Shown: positions 25,161 through 34,259 of the stretch, piece by piece
Layout of the letters: each line of letters starts with the position of its first letter
Numbering within the stretch: position 1 is the stretch's first letter
Origin: Oceanospirillales bacterium LUC14_002_19_P2
GTDB lineage: Bacteria > Pseudomonadota > Gammaproteobacteria > Pseudomonadales > Endozoicomonadaceae
DNA: 34,373 bases
Assembly: GCA_002084115.1 (NCBI GenBank)
Contig: MUIA01000158.1
Location: forward strand, 1 to 34,373
Reading direction: 5' to 3'
Notes under the pieces: model-generated
Seen by the model: the letters and a program-made list of their open reading frames with translations, nothing else
The model's database searches: none
What the model was told of the DNA's origin: nothing
Translations under genes and position numbers: made by a program

Positions 25161-25202
25161 TATATACCGCCAGAGTGCAGCCATTGTCGTGATAGAGATC
25201 AC
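25161..25202 (-). promoter_or_regulatory. Putative Anr/FNR-dependent promoter of the tauE-like gene
   Basis: The perfect palindrome GTGAT-AGAG-ATCAC lies at 25189-25202 and resembles the FNR consensus TTGAT-N4-ATCAA. On the minus strand a TATATA -10 element lies at 25161-25166. With the start of transcription 7 bp further, at about 25154, the palindrome is centred at about -41.5, exactly the class II FNR activator position. This allows low-oxygen induction of the tauE-like gene independent of ccoGHIS. The outer G/C pair differs from the FNR consensus, so a Crp-type regulator is possible. Confidence 0.5.
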
Positions 25203-25205
25203 TAT

Positions 25206-25391
25206 CTATTCCTTTTTATCCTGTTTATCGGTGTGCGTTGGCGTTTTCCGGGGCTTGTCATCAAACAGGATGCTGTGCGCTGGTCCTTCCATGTCATCAA
25301 ACTGGCCATTATCAACGGCCCAGAAGAACAGAGCCAGAGCAATGATCACAAAGATCACTGCCAGAGGAATCAGCAAGTATAAACTGGCCAT
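25206..25391 (-). CDS. ccoS: cbb3 oxidase maturation protein CcoS
   Basis: CcoS is a small membrane protein needed for cofactor insertion into cbb3 oxidase. The 61-residue product starts with a single transmembrane helix (LLIPLAVIFVIIALALFFWAV), followed by the conserved NGQFDDMEGPAHSILFDD and a charged tail. An AGGGAG ribosome site lies at the end of ccoI, only 4 bp separate the two genes, and they are surely cotranscribed. Confidence 0.96.
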   Translation of the reverse strand: MASLYLLIPLAVIFVIIALALFFWAVDNGQFDDMEGPAHSILFDDKPRKTPTHTDKQDKKE

Positions 25392-25395
25392 GGTA

Positions 25396-27849
25396 TCAGG
25401 CTCCCTGGAAAGAGGTTACAGACAGTTTACCCTTATCCAATACCGGTGTCTCAGGTGCCAGGCGAGCCAGCCGCATGGCGTTACCAACCACAATCAATGA
25501 ACTCAGTGACATACCAATTGCGGCCATCCAGGGAGCAATCAGGCCGGTCGCTGCCAATGGCAGGGCAGTGATATTATAACCCAGTGACCAGAACAGGTTT
25601 TGCCAGATGATACGGCGTGTTTGCCGGGCTAGGTCGAATGCAGTGAGCAGACGCTGAAGGTCACCGGTTAACAGGACGGCATCGGCGGTAGTACGTGCCA
25701 GATCCGTGGCATTGTTCAGAGCCAGTGAAAGATCAGCCTGCGCCAGCACGGGAACATCATTGATGCCATCCCCCACCATCAGAACCTTGGCGCCGTGTGA
25801 CTGCCGGGTACGGACATGCTTGAGTTTATCGTCAGGAACGGCGGAGGCCAGCCATTGCTCGATACCCAGTTCGCCGGCCATCCTTGAGACAACATCAGGG
25901 GTATCTCCACTGAGAAGCTCAACGGTCAGGCCTCGTCGCTGAAGGGCGTTGATGACCGTAGCCGCTTCAGGGCGCAGTTCATCATCAAGCTCGAACCAGG
26001 CTACGGGCTGTGCGTTACAACTGAGCAATAACCATTGCCCTGACGCATTAGGTGGTGACAGGTTCACGCCTGGCGCGCTGAAAGCTGCGGTACCTATCCG
26101 ATAAAGGTTGTTGTCTATGTAGCCGCTTAGACCTTTGCCTGTGGTGTTGGTTATATCGTTGGCTGTGTAGGGGGATTCGCCTGAGAAAGCCTGGGCGATG
26201 GGATGCTCTGAATGACTTTCAAGGGCGCTTGCAAGGTGAATCACATCATCCTGTTTTAGCGTGCAATTTTCCGCAAGAATGACTTGCCGCAGAATAAGTC
26301 TGCCTTTGGTGAGTGTTCCCGTTTTATCAAAAATCACATGGGTTACCTGATTGAGGCCTTCGAGCACATGACCTCGGCTTATAAGAATTCCCAGTTTTTG
26401 CAGGGTTCCGGTCGCGGCAGTCAAGGCGGCAGGAGTGGCAAGAGACAGGGCACAGGGGCAGGTGACCACCAGGACGGACAGCGTTACCCAGAAAGCATGT
26501 CCCGGATCAATTTGACTCCAGAGGCTGTAAACGACGACAGACGTCACTAGCACGGCGGCAACAAAGAATCCGGCAACCCGGTCTGCAATCCGGGCGATAG
26601 CCGGTTTTTCGCTTTGAGCACGTTCTAACAGCCGGACAATGGCAGAGAGTCGAGTATCGTCACCAATACGGGTAACCTCAATATCCAGTGCGTTCTCGGT
26701 ATTCAGGCTGCCTGCGATAACCCGTTCACCGGCGCTGCGGGCAACCGGCATGTATTCTCCGGTCAGGGCTGATTCGTTCAGACTGGAATGGCCGCTGATG
26801 ATCATGCCATCGGTTGGGACGCTGTCGCCCGGTAATATGCGGACTCGATCACCGGGCTGAAGATCGGTAACGGGAATCCGTTCAGTCTGGTTTCCGCTGA
26901 GTTTAAGGCAGCTGGCTGGCAGGAGGTTACGCAAAGCACGACCTGCCTTGGCGGTTCGGTGTCTGGCCCGTAATTCGAGGTAGCGTCCCAGTAGCAGGAA
27001 AAAAGTAAACATACTGACGGAGTCAAAATAGACTTCGCCATGTCCGTGCCATGTCGCCCAGAGGCTGGCAACATAAGCCCCGCCAATGGCAATGGAGACT
27101 GGGACATCCATGCCCAGGTGTCGGGTTTTCAGGTCACGCCATGCCGCAGTGAAAAATGGACGGGCGGCGTAGAAAACGACGGGCGTTGCCACAAAGGCAC
27201 TGATCCAGCGGATAAAATCTCGATATTCAGCTTCCATATCCTGCATGGCACCAGCATACAGGGCGACGGCATACATCATTACCTGCATGGCACCAATACC
27301 TGCAACGGCGAGCCGTCGGATGAAGACCCGGTGTTCCTGCTGCATCAGCGCTTCCTGACGCTCTGCCCGCCAAGGGTGGCCTTTGTAGCCGATATGGTGA
27401 AGTTCCAGCAGAATGTCACTGAGCTTGACGCTATCAGGGTCCCAGCTGACGGTTGCACTGTGCTGACTCAGATTGACGGTAACATTAGAGATACCTGTCA
27501 GGTGTGACAGGTGTTTTTCAATCAGCCAGACGCAGGCTGAGCAGGTAATCCCTTCAATCAGCAAGCGCGCTTCCCGGGTACCATCCGTATTCGTTCGGAC
27601 AAAATCTGATTGCATGTCTTCACGGTCATAAAGCGCCAATTCTGCTTGTAAGATCTGGTTGGCAGATTCAGCCCGTTCCGCAGGTTCTGTGCGAAAACGG
27701 TAATAATTATCCAGACCACCGGCCACGATGGCTTCTGCTACAGCTTTGCAGCCCGGGCAGCACATGGGCTGCTCCTCGGCTTCAATGACGGCGAAATAGT
27801 GCGGTGTACCAGCAATGGGTAAATGACAGTGAAAACAGCTTACAGTCAT
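25396..27849 (-). CDS. ccoI: Copper-exporting P-type ATPase CcoI (FixI)
   Basis: CcoI pumps Cu(I) across the inner membrane to supply the CuB site of cbb3 oxidase. The 817-residue protein has an N-terminal metal-binding segment (C5/C8 and C30-C31-x2-C34), a heavy-metal-associated domain with C103-x2-C106 (GITCSACVW), the transmembrane CPC motif at C464-P-C466 and the phosphorylation motif DKTGT from D508. The hinge motif MVGDGINDVPVL follows, then two final membrane helices. All catalytic motifs are intact. It lies in the order ccoG-H-I-S, 8 bp after ccoH. Confidence 0.96.
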   Translation of the reverse strand: MTVSCFHCHLPIAGTPHYFAVIEAEEQPMCCPGCKAVAEAIVAGGLDNYYRFRTEPAERAESANQILQAELALYDREDMQSDFVRTNTDGTREARLLIEGITCSACVWLIEKHLSHLTGISNVTVNLSQHSATVSWDPDSVKLSDILLELHHIGYKGHPWRAERQEALMQQEHRVFIRRLAVAGIGAMQVMMYAVALYAGAMQDMEAEYRDFIRWISAFVATPVVFYAARPFFTAAWRDLKTRHLGMDVPVSIAIGGAYVASLWATWHGHGEVYFDSVSMFTFFLLLGRYLELRARHRTAKAGRALRNLLPASCLKLSGNQTERIPVTDLQPGDRVRILPGDSVPTDGMIISGHSSLNESALTGEYMPVARSAGERVIAGSLNTENALDIEVTRIGDDTRLSAIVRLLERAQSEKPAIARIADRVAGFFVAAVLVTSVVVYSLWSQIDPGHAFWVTLSVLVVTCPCALSLATPAALTAATGTLQKLGILISRGHVLEGLNQVTHVIFDKTGTLTKGRLILRQVILAENCTLKQDDVIHLASALESHSEHPIAQAFSGESPYTANDITNTTGKGLSGYIDNNLYRIGTAAFSAPGVNLSPPNASGQWLLLSCNAQPVAWFELDDELRPEAATVINALQRRGLTVELLSGDTPDVVSRMAGELGIEQWLASAVPDDKLKHVRTRQSHGAKVLMVGDGINDVPVLAQADLSLALNNATDLARTTADAVLLTGDLQRLLTAFDLARQTRRIIWQNLFWSLGYNITALPLAATGLIAPWMAAIGMSLSSLIVVGNAMRLARLAPETPVLDKGKLSVTSFQGA

Positions 27850-27857
27850 GAAAATCT

Positions 27858-28424
27858 CTATTGCTCACTACCAGAAAGGGGGGGGGCAGCAGACAGTGTG
27901 ACGGGCGTACCCGGTTCAAGTACTAACTCATCGTTGAGGCGCCAGCCCGTCTGGTAAGCCTGTTCGGGAATTTGTTCATCCAGTGTTTCCAGCTGCACGT
28001 AATAACGCCCATCAACACTGCTTGTCAGGTTGCCAATATAATCACCGGAAGGGGTGAGACGCAGCATGATATCCCGGTCATTGCTTTTGAAAACCGGGGA
28101 GGAGAAGCGAAGGCGCAAGACCTCAGGGCGCTCGGGCAGATTGCCAGAGACTTTGGCGCGGACTTCGCCGGTCAGGTCATCCACACTGATAAGCACGCTG
28201 ACGTCCCATTCTACCGCACGGTTTTCCCGTGACAGGTCTTCATTGATGACCTTGCCGACTTTGTAGTAGTCATCCACGACCACAGTGTCGCGATTGTTCA
28301 ATGCAACGGTCAATGTAATAGCGCCCCAGGTAAAGGTCACCAGCAGAATAGTGATAATAAACCACACCCATGGCTCCTTGTGCCATGGGGTGAAAGTGTC
28401 AGACTGGTTTGGGTGATGGTGCAT
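27858..28424 (-). CDS. ccoH: cbb3 oxidase assembly protein CcoH (FixH)
   Basis: CcoH is a single-pass inner-membrane protein that stabilises cbb3 assembly intermediates. The 188-residue product has an N-terminal His-rich start, one transmembrane helix at about residues 20-43 (WVWFIITILLVTFTWGAITL), and the FixH signature VVVDDYYKVGKVINEDL, then a periplasmic beta-rich domain ending with PEQAYQTGWRLNDELVLEPG. It fits between ccoG (23 bp upstream) and ccoI. Confidence 0.93.
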   Translation of the reverse strand: MHHHPNQSDTFTPWHKEPWVWFIITILLVTFTWGAITLTVALNNRDTVVVDDYYKVGKVINEDLSRENRAVEWDVSVLISVDDLTGEVRAKVSGNLPERPEVLRLRFSSPVFKSNDRDIMLRLTPSGDYIGNLTSSVDGRYYVQLETLDEQIPEQAYQTGWRLNDELVLEPGTPVTLSAAPPLSGSEQ

Positions 28425-28447
28425 TACAGCATGGCCTCTGTTGGGTA

Positions 28448-29872
28448 TTACCGGGGAGCCGGAGCAAGGAAACGGCTTTCTGTCGAGATGGGTTGCATCG
28501 TAGCAGTCTCGGCGGTGACGGTGAAGATGACGGTTGTGTTTCGCTTACCCTTTAAAGCTTGAGGGGGGGCAACCAGCCGTACCGGAATGTTGAGCAGTTC
28601 GCCAGAAGCGACTTCTACCGATGTGTCACCTTCATAAAGCAACCCGTCAAGTCCAGTGGTGGTTATACGATAACGGTGGGTTTGTTGATCCTTATTAACC
28701 AGCTTGAGGGTATAGACGTTTTCTATCAATCCATCAGCGGTTTCAGTGTACAGGCTTTGTCGATCCCTGAGGATTTCCAGCTCAATCATGGAGCGGCTGC
28801 TGACAGTGACCAGGAACATGACCGTCATGATGATCAGTGCCAGAAGGTAACCGACCAGACGAGGGCGCAGAATCTTGCCGGGTTTGCCTTCGATGATCTC
28901 GCTTTCGGTGCTGTAGCGGATCAGCCCTTTATCATACCCCATCTTGTCCATGATACTGTCGCAGGCGTCGATACAGGCGGCGCAGCCTATACATTCGTAT
29001 TGCAAACCATCGCGGATATCAATGCCGGTCGGACAGACATGAACACACATCTTGCAGTCAATACAGTCACCGAGCCCCTGTGTTTTAGGATCCGCTGATT
29101 TTTTTCTTGGGCCACGCGGCTCACCCCGGGCAGGGTCGTACCAGACGGTCGCCGTGTTCTGGTCATACATGACGCTTTGGAAACGAGCATAAGGACACAT
29201 ATAGATACAGACCTGTTCACGTAGCCAGCCTGCATTGCCGTAGGTCGCCAACGTGAAGAAACCGATCCAGAACAAGGCCCAAGGATGCACATCCAGGATC
29301 AAAAGATTCGGTACAAGTTCACGGATAGGAGTGAAGTACCCAACAAAGGTAATGCCTGTGGCCATGGCGATAGCCAGCCAGAGGATATGTTTGAGTGCTT
29401 TTCGGAGAAACTTGGTAGAGCTCATTTCCGCTTTATCGAGGTTCATGCGCTGATTACGGTCTCCTTCCGTGATGTGTTCAGCCCACATGTACACCCAGGT
29501 GAAGACACTCTGCGGACAGGTATAACCGCACCAGACCCGGCCAGCCAGAACGGTGATAAAAAACAGGCCAAATGCACTAATGATCAGCAGACAGGACAGC
29601 AGAATGAAGTCTTGTGGGTAGAAGGTTGCGCCAAAAATGTGGAATTGACGTGCAGGCAGGTCAAACAAGATGGCCTGTCGACCACTGACTGATATCCAGG
29701 CGACACCGAAATAGAGAATGAAGAGGAATGCCCCCCCACTGATGCGCAGATTTCGAAAGAAACCTTGAAACGATCGGGTATAAATTTTTTCCCGCTTCTT
29801 GTAGAGGTCGACCACTTCAATAATTTCAGGTTCCTGGTCTAAACTACTTTTGCGGGTATTGGGCTCACTCAT
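28448..29872 (-). CDS. ccoG: Cupric reductase / cbb3 assembly protein CcoG (RdxA/FixG)
   Basis: CcoG reduces Cu(II) to Cu(I) for CcoI. The 474-residue protein has several transmembrane helices, the membrane-side cysteine motif AGRVWCGYTCPQ, CIYMCPYARFQ, two ferredoxin-type [4Fe-4S] motifs (CIDCKMCVHVCP and CIGCAACIDACD), and a C-terminal immunoglobulin-like domain (IPVRLVAPPQAL, VIFTVTAE). The ATG at 29872 with an AGGG ribosome site is preferred; a GTG at 29896 would add eight residues. It is first in ccoGHIS, after the terminator of ccoNOQP. No convincing promoter was seen in the 75 bp ahead of it. Confidence 0.95.
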   Translation of the reverse strand: MSEPNTRKSSLDQEPEIIEVVDLYKKREKIYTRSFQGFFRNLRISGGAFLFILYFGVAWISVSGRQAILFDLPARQFHIFGATFYPQDFILLSCLLIISAFGLFFITVLAGRVWCGYTCPQSVFTWVYMWAEHITEGDRNQRMNLDKAEMSSTKFLRKALKHILWLAIAMATGITFVGYFTPIRELVPNLLILDVHPWALFWIGFFTLATYGNAGWLREQVCIYMCPYARFQSVMYDQNTATVWYDPARGEPRGPRKKSADPKTQGLGDCIDCKMCVHVCPTGIDIRDGLQYECIGCAACIDACDSIMDKMGYDKGLIRYSTESEIIEGKPGKILRPRLVGYLLALIIMTVMFLVTVSSRSMIELEILRDRQSLYTETADGLIENVYTLKLVNKDQQTHRYRITTTGLDGLLYEGDTSVEVASGELLNIPVRLVAPPQALKGKRNTTVIFTVTAETATMQPISTESRFLAPAPR

Positions 29873-29946
29873 CCGGTCATGTCCCTGGCTGTTCACGGTG
29901 GCGCTTCGGCGTCGGATGTTATTGTTGGAATAGTGCGGGAAGCGTT

Positions 29947-30010
29947 TCGGTTTTTCTGAGTGCAGCCAGCATAACTACACTCAGAAAAACCGACTGCAAA
30001 CTGCAGTCGG
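29947..30010 (-). terminator. Rho-independent terminator of ccoNOQP with a second overlapping hairpin
   Basis: Read on the minus strand, a perfect 9-bp stem (CCGACTGCA at 30010-30002 pairing with TGCAGTCGG at 29998-29990, 3-nt loop) is followed directly by five T residues. It begins 12 bp after the ccoP stop, a textbook terminator. A second perfect 16-bp inverted repeat, 29947-29962 with 29978-29993, shares the last four bases of the first stem. The two hairpins cannot fully form together. The second could protect transcript ends or reset read-through into ccoG. Confidence 0.85.
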
Positions 30011-30022
30011 TCAGGATTGTGA

Positions 30023-30919
30023 TTACTGGCTGTCCTTCTTGTGAGACAGGCTATAAACGTAGGCAGATACCAGGTGTACCTTTTCTTCGCCAAGGATATC
30101 TTTCCAGGGAGGCATGACACCGTTACGGCCGTTACGGATGGTGTACATTACCTGGGCCTGGGAGGAACCATACAGCCAGACACCGTTGGTCAGGTCAGGC
30201 GCTCCAAGGAGTTTGTTACCTTTGCCTTCAGCGCCATGGCAGGCGGAACAAGTGGTTTCAAATACCTTTTTACCTTTGGCAAGGTCGGCGTCGCTGAAGC
30301 CTGTATCGATACCGCTCAGGCTGCGAGCATAGGCTGACACATTGCGGACACCGGTTTCTCCAATGACGGCGCCCCACGCCGGCATTTGCCCACGACGGCC
30401 TTCCAGAAGGGTGTGCTTGATATCAGCCGGTGTGCCGCCCCACAGCCAATCGTCGTCGGCCAGGTTAGGAAAGCCGAATGCCCCGCGAGCATCACTGCCA
30501 TGACAAAGCGCACAGTTATTCAGAAAGATCCGCTGTCCCATTTTCAGGGCCTTGGGATTGTCCTGCAGCTCTTCAATGGATTTCGCCGCATACTGCTGAA
30601 ACAGCGGTGCATACTGGCGGGTATGCTTCGCGGTTTCGGCTTCCAGCTGGTTAATCTGAGTCCAGCCCAGTGCGCCTTTCCAGACACCCGGAAACAGGAT
30701 GAGGTAGGCTGCGGTAAAAACCAGTGTGGCGACAAACAAACCAAGCCACCACTGAGGCATTGGGTTATCGTATTCCTCGATTCCATCGTAGTTGTGGCCG
30801 GTGGTTTCCGAGGTGGTTTGCTTGCGCTGGGTCTTGGTCGAGGCGATTAACAGGCCAACCACCAAGGCCAGGCAGGCAAACGTCAGGACGAATATCCACC
30901 CGCTCCAGAAACTAGACAT
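30023..30919 (-). CDS. ccoP: cbb3 oxidase subunit CcoP (diheme cytochrome c)
   Basis: CcoP receives electrons for the oxidase through two c-type hemes. The 298-residue protein has two N-terminal transmembrane helices (about residues 5-27 and 57-78), the conserved DGIEEYDNPMPQWW motif between them, and two heme sites, CALCH and CSACH, each with a downstream Met ligand (MPAWG and MPPWK). The ATG at 30919 was chosen for its GGGAG ribosome site; it overlaps the end of ccoQ by 8 bp. It is the last gene before the terminator. Confidence 0.97.
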   Translation of the reverse strand: MSSFWSGWIFVLTFACLALVVGLLIASTKTQRKQTTSETTGHNYDGIEEYDNPMPQWWLGLFVATLVFTAAYLILFPGVWKGALGWTQINQLEAETAKHTRQYAPLFQQYAAKSIEELQDNPKALKMGQRIFLNNCALCHGSDARGAFGFPNLADDDWLWGGTPADIKHTLLEGRRGQMPAWGAVIGETGVRNVSAYARSLSGIDTGFSDADLAKGKKVFETTCSACHGAEGKGNKLLGAPDLTNGVWLYGSSQAQVMYTIRNGRNGVMPPWKDILGEEKVHLVSAYVYSLSHKKDSQ

Positions 30920-31127
30920 TCTGTTTCTCCCCCATGTTCTTGTTCTTGTCGCCGCTTTCAAGCGTGCTCATGACGGCGGAACGGTGCGCCGTGTCGTCGG
31001 CGAAGGGCAGGTTGGCCGCTTCATCGAAACTACGCTTCCGCTTGCTGCTGTAGGCCCAGAACACGATGCCGATGAAAGCGATCATGCAAAAAACAGTGGC
31101 CAGTCCACGCAGAATGTTGATATCCAT
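30912..31127 (-). CDS. ccoQ: cbb3 oxidase small subunit CcoQ
   Basis: CcoQ stabilises the association of CcoP with the core complex. The 71-residue product has one transmembrane helix (LATVFCMIAFIGIVFWAYSS) and the family motif SSKRKRSFDEAANLPFADD, followed by a polar tail. It begins 7 bp after the ccoO stop and overlaps ccoP by 8 bp. Confidence 0.95.
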   Translation of the reverse strand: MDINILRGLATVFCMIAFIGIVFWAYSSKRKRSFDEAANLPFADDTAHRSAVMSTLESGDKNKNMGEKQNV

Positions 31128-31134
31128 AAGCCCG

Positions 31135-31746
31135 TTACCGTTTTGTCGTCAGCGCAGTGCCAAGCCCTTGCAGGTAGGCGACCAGGGCGTCCATTTCTGT
31201 CTTGCCCTTGACCTCTGCGGAGGCATTGTTGATCTGCTCATCCGTGTAAGGCACGCCAACAAGGCGGAGTGCTTCCATCTTCTTGGCGGTGTCCTTACCG
31301 TTCAGTACGTTATCCATCAAATGCGGATAGGCTGGCATGATCGACTCAGGCACTACATCGCGGGGGTTGTACAGGTGAGCCCGGTGCCACTCATCCGAGT
31401 AGCGCTGACCCACCCGGGCGAGATCCGGACCGGTTCGCTTGGAACCCCAAAGGAACGGGTGGTCATAGACGGATTCACCGGCAACGGAATAGTGACCATA
31501 CCGCTCCACCTCGGCACGCAGCGGACGGATCATCTGGGAATGGCAGCCCACACAGCCTTCATTGATGTAGACGTCACGGCCTTCCAGCTCCAAAGCAGGG
31601 TAGGGTTTGACCCCCGCAACGGGCTGGGTTGTTTCCTTTTGGAAAAACAGCGGCACGATCTCAACGAGGCCGCCAAAACTGATGGCGACGACGACGAGAA
31701 TCACCATCAAGCCAAGGTTTTTTTCTACAATTTCGTGTTTAGTCAT
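31135..31746 (-). CDS. ccoO: cbb3 oxidase subunit CcoO (monoheme cytochrome c)
   Basis: CcoO passes electrons from CcoP to CcoN. The 203-residue protein has an N-terminal transmembrane anchor ([25 protein letters not shown]), the signature [21 protein letters not shown] with the single CVGCH heme site, and [20 protein letters not shown] with the Met heme ligand. Its start has a purine-rich ribosome site and lies 19 bp after the ccoN stop. Confidence 0.97.
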   Translation of the reverse strand: MTKHEIVEKNLGLMVILVVVAISFGGLVEIVPLFFQKETTQPVAGVKPYPALELEGRDVYINEGCVGCHSQMIRPLRAEVERYGHYSVAGESVYDHPFLWGSKRTGPDLARVGQRYSDEWHRAHLYNPRDVVPESIMPAYPHLMDNVLNGKDTAKKMEALRLVGVPYTDEQINNASAEVKGKTEMDALVAYLQGLGTALTTKR

Positions 31747-31765
31747 GGCTTTTAACTTCCCCCTG

Positions 31766-33190
<1,425 letters not shown>

Positions 33191-33238
33191 GTATGGATCC
33201 ACATAACCTTCGCTTAAGTACGTACATATCCCTATTTA

Positions 33239-33280
33239 AGTATCAGTAAGCCGAAAAGGCAAAACAATGACTTGTGTCAA
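33239..33280 (-). promoter_or_regulatory. Putative Anr/FNR-dependent ccoN promoter
   Basis: On the minus strand TTGAC-ACAA-GTCAT lies at 33280-33267, a good variant of the FNR/Anr consensus TTGAT-N4-ATCAA, with a perfect inner palindrome TGAC-N4-GTCA. A -10-like GATACT lies at 33244-33239, placing the box centre about 41.5 bp ahead of a start at about 33232, a class II activator position about 40 bp before the ccoN ATG. Anr/FNR control of ccoN operons is well established in pseudomonads and relatives. Confidence 0.65.
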
Positions 33281-33409
33281 GATCAGGTCAATGTTTGCGC
33301 AATTGCTCCTCATACCCCCGCAAGGTGCTTGACGCGTTGCCAAAACCATACCGTCAGCCGTCAGGGCTGTTTCCAGTCGACATCAAAGTTTTTTAAGAGC
33401 CGGGTGCTA

Positions 33410-33538
33410 ATGGGTATCTGGTTTATACGCTGTCTGTTGTTGATTTTGTTATCAGACAGGGCCTGCGAATGTGCCGAATCAGTCCACATCTGCAGGCCGA
33501 TCCGCGAGGCGGTGACAATCATATCAGAAAGCGTGTAA
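33410..33538 (+). CDS. Doubtful small ORF, 42 aa, hydrophobic N-terminus
   Basis: This is the ATG-started part of a longer frame in the 490-bp gap between ccoN and the ushA-like gene. The product begins MGIWFIRCLLLILLSDRACE, which looks like a short signal or membrane segment, and contains four cysteines. There is no clear ribosome site and I recognise no family, so it may be chance. Confidence 0.2.
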   Translation: MGIWFIRCLLLILLSDRACECAESVHICRPIREAVTIISESV

Positions 33539-33540
33539 CT

Positions 33541-33639
33541 ATGCGCAACCGCTTATCGATATTTCCCTATATTTGTTGTTGTTTTTTCTTGCTCGCAGGT
33601 TGTTTTGCACGTGAATGCCTGTGGCTGTCTGGTATGTGA
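33541..33639 (+). CDS. Doubtful small lipoprotein-like ORF, 32 aa
   Basis: Starting 2 bp after the previous small ORF, this frame encodes a basic start (MRNRLSIF), a hydrophobic run and a lipobox LAGC with cysteine 21, followed by only 11 residues. The pattern is that of a very small lipoprotein. A Shine-Dalgarno sequence is lacking, the coding strength is unknown, and a decayed 5' end of a larger gene is possible. Confidence 0.22.
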   Translation: MRNRLSIFPYICCCFFLLAGCFARECLWLSGM

Positions 33640-33692
33640 CGCTGGTGGTGATCGGTTAAGCTGCCTCATTTGTTTTGGGGGATGTTTTTAGA

Positions 33693-34259
33693 ATGACGCC
33701 GCACCCGTTCGCGAAAAGGATTTCTGTTTCGCTGGTCTTACTGTTTTCAATGGCTTTGTCGGCCTGTTCATTACTGGATAACGGGAGTAAGCAGGAACAA
33801 AAGGCTCATGTCTGGCACTTCACGGTATTGCATACCAATGATCATCACGGTCATTTCTGGCGAAATGGCAATGGTGAGTGGGGTATGGCGGCGAGAAAGA
33901 CATTGATTGACGGTATTCGCAAAGAAGTCGCTGAGTCGGGAGGTTATGTAATGTTATTGTCTGGTGGCGATATCAATACAGGAGTTCCCGAATCGGATCT
34001 TCAGGATGCCGTGCCGGATTTCAAGGGCATGAACCTGCTTGGCTATGATGCCATGGCGGTCGGTAACCATGAATTCGATAATCCGTTGCCAGTACTGCGC
34101 ATGCAGGAGCAGATTGCCCAGTTTCCTTTTCTTGCTGCCAATATACGCGATGAAGCAACTGGTGAGCGTTTATTTAAACCCTATACAATATTTATGCTCG
34201 ATGGTTTGCGTATAGCCGTTTTAGGTTTAACGACAGATGACACCCAGAAAATCGGCTAA
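33693..34259 (+). pseudogene. ushA: Truncated UshA-like 5'-nucleotidase/UDP-sugar hydrolase lipoprotein (5' part only)
   Basis: The 188 codons match the N-terminal metallophosphatase domain of UshA-type enzymes, which hydrolyse nucleotides and UDP-sugars in the periplasm. Metal-binding motifs are present: VLHTNDHHGHFW, LLSGGDINTGVPESD and AMAVGNHEFDNPL. An N-terminal signal with lipobox LSAC replaces the usual cleaved signal, so the product would be a lipoprotein. UshA is about 550 residues. Here the frame stops at LTTDDTQKIG where homologues continue, and the final GGC TAA lies in the terminal repeat. The remaining metal site and the nucleotide-specificity domain are absent, so the product should be inactive. 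The ATG at 33693 has GGGGGA upstream. Confidence 0.88.

Noticed and set aside
28559..29098. 179-codon plus-strand ORF opposite ccoG
   Set aside because: It is a shadow of the conserved ccoG frame with no start signal.
29947..29993. The 16-bp inverted repeat as a plus-strand terminator
   Set aside because: No T run follows it on the plus strand and no plus-strand gene ends nearby; the T run follows the adjacent stem on the minus strand.
31066..31755. 229-codon plus-strand ORF opposite ccoO and ccoQ
   Set aside because: It is antisense to two conserved cco genes and has no recognisable domain.
33272..33538. 88-codon version of the small ORF after the ccoN promoter
   Set aside because: It would begin at a non-ATG codon inside the FNR box and its first half resembles no protein; only the ATG-started 42-codon part is kept, as doubtful.
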